Shown here: one piece after another, positions 20,958 to 29,280 of the stretch
Layout: every line of letters starts with the position of its first letter
Position numbering within the stretch: position 1 is the stretch's first letter
Origin: Frateuria_A sp049727805
GTDB lineage: Bacteria; Pseudomonadota; Gammaproteobacteria; Xanthomonadales; Rhodanobacteraceae
Direction of reading: 5' to 3'
Length of the DNA: 64,000 bases
Assembly (NCBI RefSeq): GCF_049727805.1
Contig: NZ_JBCNYA010000008.1
Coordinates: 62,001-126,000 of the forward strand
Made by a program: the position numbers and the translations under genes
The notes under the pieces: generated by a model
Told to the model about the DNA's origin: nothing
Databases searched by the model: none
What the model saw: the letters and a program-made list of their open reading frames with translations, nothing else

Positions 20958-22157
20958 GTGAGCAAGCTCTCGCCCCTCGAGCGCCGCAGCGCGCTGACCC
21001 TGGCCTGCGTGATCAGCCTGCGCCTGTTCGGGCTGTTCCTGATCATGCCGGTGTTCTCGCTCTACGCGAAGCAGATGCCCGACGCCAGCGGCTTGCTGAT
21101 CGGCCTGGCGCTGGGCGTGTACGGACTGGGCCAGGTGCTGCTGCAGATCCCGCTGGGGCTGCTGTCGGACCGGGTCGGGCGCAAGCCGGCGATCACCCTC
21201 GGCCTGCTGATCTTCGCGGTCGGCGGGCTGGTCGCGGCGATGTCGCACACCTTGCTCGGGATCGTCGTCGGCCGCGCGCTGCAGGGCATGGGCGCGGTGG
21301 CCGGCGCCGGCACCGCGCTGGCCGCCGACCTCACCCGCGAGGACCAGCGCGGCAAGGTGATGGGCATCATCGGCGTGTCGATCGGCGTGGCCTTCCTGCT
21401 GGCGCTGATCCTGGGGCCGCCGCTGGAAGCGGTCGCCGGCCTGCCCGGACTGTTCGGCGCCACCTCGGTGCTGGCGCTGGCGTCGCTGGTGCTGCTGTGG
21501 CTGATCGTGCCCACGCCCGAGCGCGCCCGGGCGCCCGCCGCGGCGAACCTGGGCGGCGTGCTGGCGATGCTGCGCGACGGCCGGCTGCTGGTGCTCAACG
21601 GTTCGGTGTTCTTCCTGCACCTGCTGCTGACGGCGAGCTTCGTCGGCCTGCCGCTGCTGCTGGCCGACCGGCTGCACCTGCCGGTCGAGCGGCACTGGGA
21701 GCTGTACCTGCCGGTGATGGTGATCGCCGCCTTGGTGATGGGTGCCGCGCTGCACCGCATGAAGGAGATCGGCCAGAGCCTGCGCATCGTGCTGGTGTGC
21801 GTGGCGGCGATCGGCCTTTCGCTGGTGGGTTTCACGCAGTCGGGCGGGCACCTGGCGTGGCTGGGCGTGTCGGCGGCGGCGTTCTTCTCGGCGTTCAACC
21901 TGCTGGAAGCCGCGCTGCCGAGCCTGGTCTCGCGGCTCGCGCCGGCGCACCTGCGCGGCGCGGCGATGGGCGCGTACTCGACCAGCCAGTTCATCGGCGC
22001 CTTCGTCGGCGGCGCCATCGGCGGCATCGCATTGGGCCGACTGGGCGTGAGCGGCGTATTCCTGTGCGCGGCGGCGGCCACGCTGCTGTGGCTGCCGCTG
22101 GTGGCGTTCGGCGCCCGCCGCATCGCCGCGCGCGGCCTGGCCGAACAGGCGGCCTGA
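20958..22157 (+). CDS. Major facilitator superfamily transporter (YajR/drug-efflux type)
   Basis: A 399-residue protein with about twelve hydrophobic segments. The family loop motif between helices 2 and 3 is clear (LSDRVGRKPAITLG), and motif C-like glycine-rich sequence follows (LQGMGAVAGAGTALAADLT). It is probably a proton-coupled exporter in the inner membrane; the substrate is not predictable. The start is a GTG at 20958; no ATG is available before the first helix. It is preceded by a short frame (20932-20961) whose TGA overlaps this GTG, so re-initiation could couple the two. It diverges from ispB. Confidence 0.85.
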   Translation: MSKLSPLERRSALTLACVISLRLFGLFLIMPVFSLYAKQMPDASGLLIGLALGVYGLGQVLLQIPLGLLSDRVGRKPAITLGLLIFAVGGLVAAMSHTLLGIVVGRALQGMGAVAGAGTALAADLTREDQRGKVMGIIGVSIGVAFLLALILGPPLEAVAGLPGLFGATSVLALASLVLLWLIVPTPERARAPAAANLGGVLAMLRDGRLLVLNGSVFFLHLLLTASFVGLPLLLADRLHLPVERHWELYLPVMVIAALVMGAALHRMKEIGQSLRIVLVCVAAIGLSLVGFTQSGGHLAWLGVSAAAFFSAFNLLEAALPSLVSRLAPAHLRGAAMGAYSTSQFIGAFVGGAIGGIALGRLGVSGVFLCAAAATLLWLPLVAFGARRIAARGLAEQAA

Positions 22158-22221
22158 CGGCATTGCGTTGCGCGGATGCCGCCCCCATGTGCGGCGGCAT
22201 CCACCCCACGCGAGCCTGCCC

Positions 22222-23199
22222 GTGGCCCACCAGATCGTCGCGCTGATCGCCGAATACGGCCTGCTGCTGGTCTTCCTCAACGTCCTGGTCGAGCAGGCCG
22301 GGCTGCCGCTGCCCGCCGTGCCCACGCTGGTGGTGGCTGGCGCGCTGTCCGCCGCCGGGCGGCTGCCGCTGTGGGGCGTGCTGCTGGTGGCGCTGGCCGG
22401 CTGCCTGCTCAGCGATTTTGCCTGGTACGCGGCCGGTCGACGCTACGGCGCCGGCGTGATGCGCACACTCTGCCGCATCTCGCTTTCGCCCGATTCCTGC
22501 GTCAAGCAGTCGGAACTGCGCTTCCAGCGCTGGCGCGCGCCGGTGCTGCTGGTGGCCAAGTTCGTGCCGGGACTGTCCACCGTGGCGCCGCCGCTGGTCG
22601 GTGCGATCGGCTTGCCGCCGCGCGTGTTCCTGTTGTTCGACGCGCTGGGCTCGCTGCTCTGGGCAGGCGCAGCGGTAGCGCTGGGCTTTGTGTTCGCCGA
22701 CGGCGTGGAACACGTGCTGGCCGCGTTCGAGGGCACCGGCACGCTGGCGGTCGAGCTGCTGGGTGCGCTGCTGGCGGCCTATATCCTGTTCAAGTGGTGG
22801 CAGCGCCGGCGCCTGCTGGTGGCGCTGCGCATGGCGCGGATCGAGGTGGACGAACTGGCGCAGGCGCTGCGCTCGGCGCGCCCGCCGCTGGTGTTCGACG
22901 TGCGCGCCGCCGGCTCGCGCGAGCTCGACGACCGCGCGATACCCGGCGCGCTCGCCTTCGACCCGCTCGCCCTCGACGTGCTGCTGGCCGGCGTGCCGCG
23001 CGAGCGCGAGCTGGTGCTCTACTGCAACTGCCCCAACGAGTTTTCCGCCGCCCGCGCCGCGCAGTTGCTGAAGATGCAGGGCTACCGCCAGGTGCGTCCG
23101 CTGCGCGGCGGACTGGATGCCTGGGTGGCGGCCGGGCACGCGGTCGAGCGGATGCCTGTCGCGGCGCCCGTGCCTTCCGGGGCTTCGCCGGCGGTGTGA
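22222..23199 (+). CDS. DedA-family membrane protein fused to a rhodanese domain
   Basis: A 325-residue fusion. Residues about 1-200 form a DedA/SNARE-associated membrane domain with the family phrases EQAGLPLPAVPTLVVAGAL and ARF-like FVPGLSTVAPPLVGAIG. Residues about 215-315 are a rhodanese domain ending LRGGLDAWVAAGH, with the candidate catalytic cysteine in VLYCNCPNEFSA. DedA proteins flip undecaprenyl phosphate or phospholipids; rhodaneses move sulfur or sense thiols. The combination suggests a redox- or sulfur-gated membrane role, which is inference. The start is a GTG at 22222; a longer in-frame reading adds 18 non-hydrophobic residues and is less likely. Confidence 0.85.
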   Translation: MAHQIVALIAEYGLLLVFLNVLVEQAGLPLPAVPTLVVAGALSAAGRLPLWGVLLVALAGCLLSDFAWYAAGRRYGAGVMRTLCRISLSPDSCVKQSELRFQRWRAPVLLVAKFVPGLSTVAPPLVGAIGLPPRVFLLFDALGSLLWAGAAVALGFVFADGVEHVLAAFEGTGTLAVELLGALLAAYILFKWWQRRRLLVALRMARIEVDELAQALRSARPPLVFDVRAAGSRELDDRAIPGALAFDPLALDVLLAGVPRERELVLYCNCPNEFSAARAAQLLKMQGYRQVRPLRGGLDAWVAAGHAVERMPVAAPVPSGASPAV

Positions 23200-23227
23200 G
23201 AGGGCACGTTCAGGCCACCTGGCTGGG

Positions 23228-23277
23228 CCTTCCCCCGCGGACGCGGGGGAAGGTGCCGACAGGCGGATGGGGGCGCC
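23228..23277. repeat. Family A palindromic intergenic repeat, single copy
   Basis: A hairpin of the form CCTTCCCCCGCG-n-CGCGGGGGAAGG (23228-23253) is followed by the tail TGCCGACAGGCGGATGGGGG. The same hairpin and tail recur at 29281-29606 and 58333-58467. The remaining bases of the ssb upstream gap (23278-23429) hold a GC-rich stretch and a TATGAT that could be a -10 element for ssb (23340-23345). Confidence 0.75.
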
Positions 23278-23429
23278 ACTTGCCGGATCAGCCGGCAAAA
23301 GCGCACGCGTCCCCCGGCGCGCGGGAAGGGGAGGGTCGGTATGATAGGGGCCGCCCCGCCGGCCCGCCGGCGGGAATCTCATGACGAGGCGGGCGCGCGC
23401 GCCGGCCGCCAGCAAAGCGAGGAAACCCC

Positions 23430-23969
23430 ATGGCACGCGGCATCAACAAGGTCATCATCGTCGGCAACCTGGGCGCCGACCCGGAGGTCCGCTACACCGG
23501 CGGCGGCACCGCCGTGTGCAGCCTCAGCGTGGCCACCTCCGAGCAGTGGACCGACAAGCAGTCCGGCGAACGCCAGGAACGCACCGAGTGGCACCGCGTG
23601 AAGCTGTTCGGCAAGCTGGCCGAGATCGCCGGCGAGTACCTGAAGAAGGGCCGCCAGGTCTACATCGAAGGCTCCCTGCGCACCGACAAGTACACCGACA
23701 AGAACGGCGTGGAGAAATACTCCACCGACATCGTCGCCAGCGACATGCAGATGCTCGGCGGCATGGGCGGTGAAGGTGGCGGCGGCGGTGGTGGCGGCGG
23801 CGGCGGCTTCCGCGAGCGCCCGCAGGGCGGCCAGCGCCAGGGTGGCGGCAACTACGGCGGCGGCCAGTCCCGCGGCGGCGGCAACGACTACGGCAACGCC
23901 CCGCGCCAGAACGCGCCCGCGCCGGCCGAAAGCGGCGGCGGCTTCGACGACGACGACATTCCGTTCTGA
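23430..23969 (+). CDS. ssb: Single-stranded DNA-binding protein
   Basis: SSB coats single-stranded DNA and recruits repair and replication proteins. The 179 residues begin MARGINKVIIVGNLG with a normal OB fold (about 1-110), followed by a long glycine- and glutamine-rich linker (about 113-165) and the acidic tip DDDDIPF that binds partner proteins. A GAGGAAA ribosome-binding site precedes the ATG. It is followed by a clear intrinsic terminator. Confidence 0.97.
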   Translation: MARGINKVIIVGNLGADPEVRYTGGGTAVCSLSVATSEQWTDKQSGERQERTEWHRVKLFGKLAEIAGEYLKKGRQVYIEGSLRTDKYTDKNGVEKYSTDIVASDMQMLGGMGGEGGGGGGGGGGGFRERPQGGQRQGGGNYGGGQSRGGGNDYGNAPRQNAPAPAESGGGFDDDDIPF

Positions 23970-23994
23970 GGAACACCTCTATGGACGCGACCGG

Positions 23995-24022
23995 AAAGGC
24001 CCTCAGTATCGAGGGCCTTTTT
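23995..24022 (+). terminator. Intrinsic terminator after ssb
   Basis: A ten-base stem AAAGGCCCTC pairs with GAGGGCCTTT around a six-base loop and runs into a short T tract. It lies 26 bases after the ssb stop codon. Confidence 0.85.
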
Positions 24023-24144
24023 GTCTATTCTGAAGAACCGGAAGCGACGGAACGGCGGTTCCCTGGGAGGTTTGCTCAGCGCAACATCGGGTCGATGGCC
24101 AAGCCAAACAGCTTGGTCGCCCCTTGGGAGGACCGGAGGGATCC

Positions 24145-24693
24145 GTGAGTACCCGTGGATTACTGCTCCTGATCGCGCCGCTCTCGCTGGCCGCACCGCC
24201 GGGACACGCACAGAGGCATGTGAAAAGTGATCTGGCTGCGCTCGTGCAGGCCATCACTTCATCCTTGCCAGCTTCTACCGAAACCATCAGTGAAATACTG
24301 GGCGGCAATCTCGTAGCCACCCCACCGCGCCTTGGCTGGTACATAAGCCCACAGGCTTACCGGACCTCCGACGGCTACGACACAAAGGTCACGTTTGAAG
24401 TCGAAGACACGCCCGCCGGCACACGGCGGGTCGTCCGTACGACGCTCGGAGTGGATGCGCCTGGTTGTGTCGATGAAGCTGCCCTTCGGCGGAAGCTCAT
24501 GGAACTGGCCGGTTGGACATGGACGCGGTACGGTTCCCGTGCCTACATCACGCGCCCTCAAAAGCGGTACGTGGAAGTCTCCGTCTGGCCCGGTTCAAGA
24601 TGCGTCGTGGGAATAGTCATGGACGCGGATCGCATGCTTCGGCTGGGACCATCCACCAAACCGGCAGGCAGGGCAGATCCGCTCGATGGATAA
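24145..24693 (+). CDS. Secreted protein of unknown function
   Basis: A 182-residue protein that I do not recognise. It starts at a GTG with a strong GGAGG ribosome-binding site five bases upstream; an in-frame TTG 21 bases earlier is less likely. Residues 1-25 look like a signal peptide (LLLLIAPLSLAAPPGHAQ). The mature part has two cysteines, C106 in the DAPGCVDEAAL stretch and C152 in the GSRCVVGIV stretch, which could form a disulfide. Base composition is visibly less GC-rich than the flanking core genes, suggesting later acquisition. It is a single gene between the ssb terminator and the convergent ptsI. Confidence 0.6.
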   Translation: MSTRGLLLLIAPLSLAAPPGHAQRHVKSDLAALVQAITSSLPASTETISEILGGNLVATPPRLGWYISPQAYRTSDGYDTKVTFEVEDTPAGTRRVVRTTLGVDAPGCVDEAALRRKLMELAGWTWTRYGSRAYITRPQKRYVEVSVWPGSRCVVGIVMDADRMLRLGPSTKPAGRADPLDG

Positions 24694-24749
24694 GCTTGCG
24701 GGCCGTAGCAGGGCTCCGCTTCGCGAGCAGTTGCCCGCTCATGAATCGA

Positions 24750-26486
24750 TCATGCCCCGTCGGCGAGCTGCGCCAGCAAAGCCTCCACCTCTTCGTGCGT
24801 GTGCGCACGGAGCAGGCGCGTTGCCTGGCGGCGCAGGGCGGCGTGGTCGAGGGTGGCGAGGCGGTCGCGCACGTGCAGGATCTGGCTGGGGTGCATGCTG
24901 TATTCGCACAGGCCCAGCGCCAGCAGCAGGGCGGTGAAGCCGACGTCGCCGCCGATCTCGCCGCACAGGCTCACCGGCTTGCCGGCGCGGCGGCCGGCGG
25001 CGATGACGTAGGCGATCAGGCGCAGCAGCGCCGGCTGCAGCGGGTTGTAGATGTTCTCCAGGCCGTCGTTGCCGCGGTCGGCGGCGAGCACGTACTGGGC
25101 CAGGTCGTTGGTGCCGATGGCGAGGAAGTCGGCGTGCTCCAGCAGCGCGCGCACGTTGAGCGCGGCGGCGGGCACTTCGACCATCGCGCCCAGCGGCAGC
25201 TTCTCGGGCAGGTCGACGTTCTCGTGCTTGAGATCCTCGCGCGCCAGCTTGAACAGCGTGCGCACGGCGATCAGTTCGTCCGGCTGGGTGACCATCGGCA
25301 CCAGCACGCGCACCGGGCCGTAACAGGCGGCGCGCAGGATGGCGCGGATCTGCGTGGTGAACACCGCCGGATAACGCAGCGACAGGCGCACGCCGCGCAC
25401 GCCCAGCGCCGGGTTGTCCTCGCCGCGCAGGGCCAGGCCCGCGGCGTCGGCCTTGTCGGCGCCGAGGTCGAGCGTGCGGATGGTGACCGGCAGGCCGCCC
25501 ATGCCGAGCACCAGGTCGCGGTAGGCGTTGAACTGCTCGTCTTCCGAGGGCAGCCCCTTGTGCTTGAGGAATAGGAACTCGGTGCGGTACAGGCCCACGC
25601 CATCGGCGCCGCGGGCGCGCGCCATGGCGATGTCGGTGGCGGTCTCGGCGTTGGCGAACAGCTTGACCGGCACGCCGTCGCGGGTACGCGTGGGCGCGTT
25701 GGCGAGCTTGGCCAGGCGCCGGCCCTCGGCCGCGGCCTCGCGCTGCCAGGCGCGATAGCGGGCCAGGTCCTGGGCGGTCGGGTGGACGATGGTCTCGGCG
25801 CGCTCGGCGTCGAGCAGGATCAGGTCGTCGTCATGGATGGTGGCCAGCGCGTCGCGCGTGCCGACCAGCATCGGCAGGTCCAGGCTGCGCGCCAGGATCG
25901 CGCTGTGCGAATAGGGGCTGCCCGAGCTCGCCACCACGCCCAGCAGCCCGTTGCCGACCAGGTGCGCCATGTCGGCCGGCGCGATGGTGTCGGCGACCAG
26001 GATCTCGCCCACGCGCGCGGCGAGCTTGCGTTCCTCGCGGCTGGTCTGGCGCTGCAGCGCGGAGATCACCCGGTTGATGACCTGATCGACGTCCTCGCGG
26101 CGGCTGCGCAGGTACGGATCGTCCATCGCCTCGAACACCTTGGCCAGGCGGTCGCGCTGCTTCTTGAGAGCCACGCCGGCGCGGTAGTGGCCAACGCGGA
26201 TCAGGTCGTCCAGGCCGCGCAGCAGCTCCTTGTCGTCCAGCAGCAGGCTGTGCGCGTCGATGAACTCGTTGACCTCGCGGGCGAGCGCGCCGTGCAGGCG
26301 GCCGCGCAACTCGTGCAGCTCCTGCCGAGCGGTGTCGAGCGCGCGGTGGAGGTTTTCCAGTTCGCCCTCGACCTCGTCCTCGGCCAGCGGCCGGGTGTCG
26401 ACCAGGTAGCGGCTCGGCTGCACCAGCCGCGCGCGGCCCAGGGCCATGCCCTTGGAGGCGGCGGTGCCGGGCAGCAGTTGCCTCAT
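24750..26486 (-). CDS. ptsI: PTS enzyme I (phosphoenolpyruvate-protein phosphotransferase)
   Basis: Enzyme I takes phosphate from PEP onto a histidine and passes it to HPr. The 578 residues match sugar-type EI and lack the extra GAF domain of EI-Ntr. The phosphorylated histidine lies in the GSPYSHSAILARS segment, the PEP-binding region contains GLYRTEFLFL, and the catalytic cysteine is in CGEIGGD. The start is the ATG at MRQLLPG. The ptsH-ptsI gap of 162 bases holds a palindromic repeat. It is last in a series with hprK, rapZ, an EIIA and HPr. Confidence 0.95.
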   Translation of the reverse strand: MRQLLPGTAASKGMALGRARLVQPSRYLVDTRPLAEDEVEGELENLHRALDTARQELHELRGRLHGALAREVNEFIDAHSLLLDDKELLRGLDDLIRVGHYRAGVALKKQRDRLAKVFEAMDDPYLRSRREDVDQVINRVISALQRQTSREERKLAARVGEILVADTIAPADMAHLVGNGLLGVVASSGSPYSHSAILARSLDLPMLVGTRDALATIHDDDLILLDAERAETIVHPTAQDLARYRAWQREAAAEGRRLAKLANAPTRTRDGVPVKLFANAETATDIAMARARGADGVGLYRTEFLFLKHKGLPSEDEQFNAYRDLVLGMGGLPVTIRTLDLGADKADAAGLALRGEDNPALGVRGVRLSLRYPAVFTTQIRAILRAACYGPVRVLVPMVTQPDELIAVRTLFKLAREDLKHENVDLPEKLPLGAMVEVPAAALNVRALLEHADFLAIGTNDLAQYVLAADRGNDGLENIYNPLQPALLRLIAYVIAAGRRAGKPVSLCGEIGGDVGFTALLLALGLCEYSMHPSQILHVRDRLATLDHAALRRQATRLLRAHTHEEVEALLAQLADGA

Positions 26487-26500
26487 GGGGCGGCTCCGCG

Positions 26501-26638
26501 GCCACCGGGAACGGGGAACGGGGAACGGGGAACATGCGGCGTGCGGCACCCAGCCAGGCATCTGCACGTAGCGGCCGAAGCGAAGGCGGTCCCGCTTGCG
26601 CGGTCCCGCACGTTCCCCGCTCCCCTTTCGCCGTTCCC
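26501..26638. repeat. Family C palindromic repeat between ptsH and ptsI
   Basis: On the plus strand four direct GGGAACG-type units (about 26507-26532) are followed about 80 bases later by the inverse sequence with GTTCCCCGCTCCCC and CGTTCCCCGCTC units. Together they can form a long imperfect cruciform or RNA hairpin filling most of the gap between the two genes. Confidence 0.6.
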
Positions 26639-26648
26639 CGCTCTCACC

Positions 26649-26918
26649 TTATGCGCCCTCGTCGAACTTGCGCTCGAACAGCGCGATGACGGCGGTGAGT
26701 GCCTGCACCTCGTCGGGGCCGTCGGCGCGCACGGTGAGCGGCGTGCCGATGCCGGCCGAAAGCATCATCACGCCCATGATGCTCTGCGCGTTGACCTCGC
26801 GGCCCTTGCTGACCAGCCACACGGTGGATTTGAAGCCCTGCACCAGCTGCACCAGCTTGGCCGAGGCGCGCGCGTGCAGGCCGAGCTTGTTGGAGACGGT
26901 GATTTCCTGTTCAAGCAT
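26649..26918 (-). CDS. ptsH: Phosphocarrier protein HPr
   Basis: An 89-residue HPr. The phosphorylated histidine is in the N-terminal LGLHARASAKL motif, and the regulatory serine targeted by HprK is in AQSIMGVMML. Having both sites, and an HprK gene four genes upstream, implies the dual histidine/serine control seen in this group. The start codon overlaps the end of the EIIA gene by eight bases. Confidence 0.96.
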   Translation of the reverse strand: MLEQEITVSNKLGLHARASAKLVQLVQGFKSTVWLVSKGREVNAQSIMGVMMLSAGIGTPLTVRADGPDEVQALTAVIALFERKFDEGA

Positions 26919-27303
26919 GGTCGATGAAGATTCCCCCGCGGCCACCATGGGCGGCCACCTGTGCCAGTTCGTCCAAGGGCTTCTCGGCGTAGTTGAGCAC
27001 GCGCAGCAGCATCGGAAGGTTGAGCCCGGACACACAACGCAACCGCACGCCGAGCGCCGCGAGCGACAGGCCGATGTTGCAGGGCGTGGCGCCGTAGAGG
27101 TCGGCCAGCACCAGCACGCCGTCGCCCTGGTCGAGCTCGCGCGCGTGGTGGGCGGTGAGTGTGCGCATCACGTCCGGGTCGGCGTGCGCCGGCACCTCCA
27201 CCGCCTCGACCTTCAAGGGAAGCTTGGGCATGACGTGGTGGGCGGCGGAGATCAGTGCCTTGCCGACCGCCTCGTGGGTCATCAGGAGGACGCCGACGCT
27301 CAT
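26911..27303 (-). CDS. PTS EIIA component, mannose/fructose family
   Basis: A 130-residue stand-alone EIIA of the mannose family. The phosphorylated histidine is H10 in LLMTHEAVGKAL, and the ADLYGATPCN segment is typical of the fold. No EIIB, EIIC or EIID gene is nearby, so it probably acts as a regulatory phosphate acceptor and not as part of a sugar permease. The ATG chosen (27303) lies in the gap after rapZ; upstream extension would overlap rapZ. Confidence 0.93.
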   Translation of the reverse strand: MSVGVLLMTHEAVGKALISAAHHVMPKLPLKVEAVEVPAHADPDVMRTLTAHHARELDQGDGVLVLADLYGATPCNIGLSLAALGVRLRCVSGLNLPMLLRVLNYAEKPLDELAQVAAHGGRGGIFIDHA

Positions 27304-27337
27304 GGCCGCGCTCCACGGGAGGGAGGGAAGATGGCCA

Positions 27338-28255
27338 TCATTCGAGTTCACGATGGAAGGTCAGCACGCCTTCGCGCCTGGCGCGGTAGTGCGCGGCCAG
27401 GCGCTCGACCAGGTACACCGAGCGGTGCCGTCCGCCGGTGCAGCCGACCGAGATGGTGACGTAGCTGCGGTCGTCCTGTTCGAAGCGCGGCAGCCAGGCA
27501 TCGAGCCAGCGGGCGGTGTCGGCGAAGTACTCGCCGACCATCGGTTCGGCCTCGAGGAATTCGCGCACCGGCGCGTCCTTGCCCGAGAGCGGACGCAGCT
27601 CGGGCTGCCAGTGCGGATTGGGCAGGCAGCGTGCGTCGAACACGAAGTCGGAATCCAGCGGCAGCCCGCGGCGGAAGGCGAAGGACTGGAACATCAGCGT
27701 GAGGCCTTCGGTGGCCGCTGCGTAGCCGGTGGCGATCAGCCGGCGCAACTGGTGCACGTTGAGCTCGCTCGAATCGATCACCTTTTCCGCGATGCCGACC
27801 AGCGGACGCAGCAGGCGGCGCTCCTCCGCGATGGCATCGGCCAGCGAGACGCCGCGCAGCGCGAGCGGATGGCGGCGGCGGGTCTCCGAATAGCGCTTGA
27901 TCAGCACCTCGTCGCGGCAGTCCAGGAACACCAGATGCACGTGCACGCCGGCGGCAGCGAGTTCCGAGAGCACCAGCGGCATGTGGGCGAAGTCCTCGCC
28001 GCGGTTGCGTACGTCCACGCCCACTGCGATGCGACGCCGCCGCCCGCCGCCGTTCTGCATCACCGACTGCACCAGTTGCGGCAGCAGGCCGCTGGGCAGG
28101 TTGTCGACGCAGTAGAACTCCAGGTCCTCCAGCGCGCGCAGCGCGACCGTCTTGCCGCCGCCGGACATGCCGGTGAGCACCACCAAATGCACGGCGTTCG
28201 GGTCGTTGAGGCTGCTGGGCGGCGCGGGCTCGTGGGGGTTCACTGGGCTCACCAT
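27338..28255 (-). CDS. rapZ: RNase adapter / nucleotide-binding protein RapZ
   Basis: A 305-residue RapZ. It has the Walker A motif GMSGGGKT (about 29-36), the C-terminal signature SVGCTGGRHRSVYLVERLA and the DARCLPNPHW segment. In E. coli RapZ delivers the sRNA GlmZ to RNase E to control glucosamine-6-phosphate synthase; whether that sRNA circuit exists here is unknown. The start overlaps hprK by seven bases, indicating coupling with the phosphotransfer genes. Confidence 0.94.
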   Translation of the reverse strand: MVSPVNPHEPAPPSSLNDPNAVHLVVLTGMSGGGKTVALRALEDLEFYCVDNLPSGLLPQLVQSVMQNGGGRRRRIAVGVDVRNRGEDFAHMPLVLSELAAAGVHVHLVFLDCRDEVLIKRYSETRRRHPLALRGVSLADAIAEERRLLRPLVGIAEKVIDSSELNVHQLRRLIATGYAAATEGLTLMFQSFAFRRGLPLDSDFVFDARCLPNPHWQPELRPLSGKDAPVREFLEAEPMVGEYFADTARWLDAWLPRFEQDDRSYVTISVGCTGGRHRSVYLVERLAAHYRARREGVLTFHRELE

Positions 28256-29235
28256 GGCGGAAGCCGGCGCATCTGGTGCGCCTGGCGGTCGATGAAGGTC
28301 TGCGCGGGATCGATGCCCTTGCTCTTGAGCATATGGTGGCGCACCGCCGCTTCCACCAGTACCGCCAGGTTGCGGCCAGGGGCCACCGGGATGGTGATCA
28401 TCGGCACGGATACCTCGAGGATCTCGCGATGGCTGGTGTCGCCGGTCAGGCGGGTCATCGCGTCGATGTCCTCGCCTTCGCGCAGGGTTTTCAGGTGCAC
28501 CACCAGGCGCAGGTATTTGGAATGCTTGACCGCGGTGTGGCCGAACATCTCGCGCACGTTGAGCACGCCCAGACCGCGCACTTCGAGCAGGTCCTGCAGC
28601 AGCTCGGGGCAGGTGCCGTCGATCACGTCCGGCGCGATCAGGGTGAACTCGGTGGCGTCGTCGGCGACCAGGCGGTGGCCGCGGCTGATCAGCTCCAGCG
28701 CCAGCTCGCTCTTGCCCGAACCCGATTCGCCGGTGATCAGCACGCCGATGGAGAACACCTCCAGGAACACGCCGTGCAGGGTGCTGCGCGGCGCCAGCAG
28801 GCGCGCCAGGTGGTACTGCATCCAGGTCAGCAGCTCGTGGCCGCGCTTGGCGCTGATCCACAGCGGCGTGTGGGTTTCCTCCGCCACCTCGCGCAGATCG
28901 GAGGGGATGGTCTGGTCCTTGGTCACGATCAGCGCCACCGGCTGGTAGGCGGCGATCTTGTGCATCGCCTCCCAGCGCTGGCGCGAGTCCAGGCCGTCGA
29001 GCCAGTTGAGCTCCTCGGTGCCGATGATCTGCACCTTGTTGGGGTAGATCACGTTCAGGTAGCCGATCAGCGACGGACGGCGGGTGGCGGTGGCGCCCGG
29101 CTCGATCACGCGTCCTTCGCCGCGCATGCCCGAAACCCAGCGCAACCCCATGCGTTCATGGACGCCGTCGAAGAGTTGTCGTGCGGTGAGACGTTCCAAG
29201 GCCTGTGTTTCCTGCCGGCGGGCAACGGGTGGCAT
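28249..29235 (-). CDS. hprK: HPr kinase/phosphorylase
   Basis: HprK phosphorylates and dephosphorylates the regulatory serine of HPr. The protein has Walker A (GVLITGESGSGKSELALELI), the DDATEFTL segment and the C-terminal MITIPVAPGRNLAVLVEAA family signature. Coordinates use the ATG at 29235 (328 residues). A TTG at 29199 gives 316 residues, nearer the family norm as I recall it, and is preceded by AGGAAA about 10 bases upstream, while the ATG has no visible ribosome-binding site; the TTG may be the true start. Upstream lies the 464-base repeat-filled gap after hpf, so hprK probably has its own promoter. Confidence 0.92.
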   Translation of the reverse strand: MPPVARRQETQALERLTARQLFDGVHERMGLRWVSGMRGEGRVIEPGATATRRPSLIGYLNVIYPNKVQIIGTEELNWLDGLDSRQRWEAMHKIAAYQPVALIVTKDQTIPSDLREVAEETHTPLWISAKRGHELLTWMQYHLARLLAPRSTLHGVFLEVFSIGVLITGESGSGKSELALELISRGHRLVADDATEFTLIAPDVIDGTCPELLQDLLEVRGLGVLNVREMFGHTAVKHSKYLRLVVHLKTLREGEDIDAMTRLTGDTSHREILEVSVPMITIPVAPGRNLAVLVEAAVRHHMLKSKGIDPAQTFIDRQAHQMRRLPPW

Positions 29236-29280
29236 TGTGCCAGCTATGCGGGACGGGGCGGGATGAGCGGGTGTCGCAGG

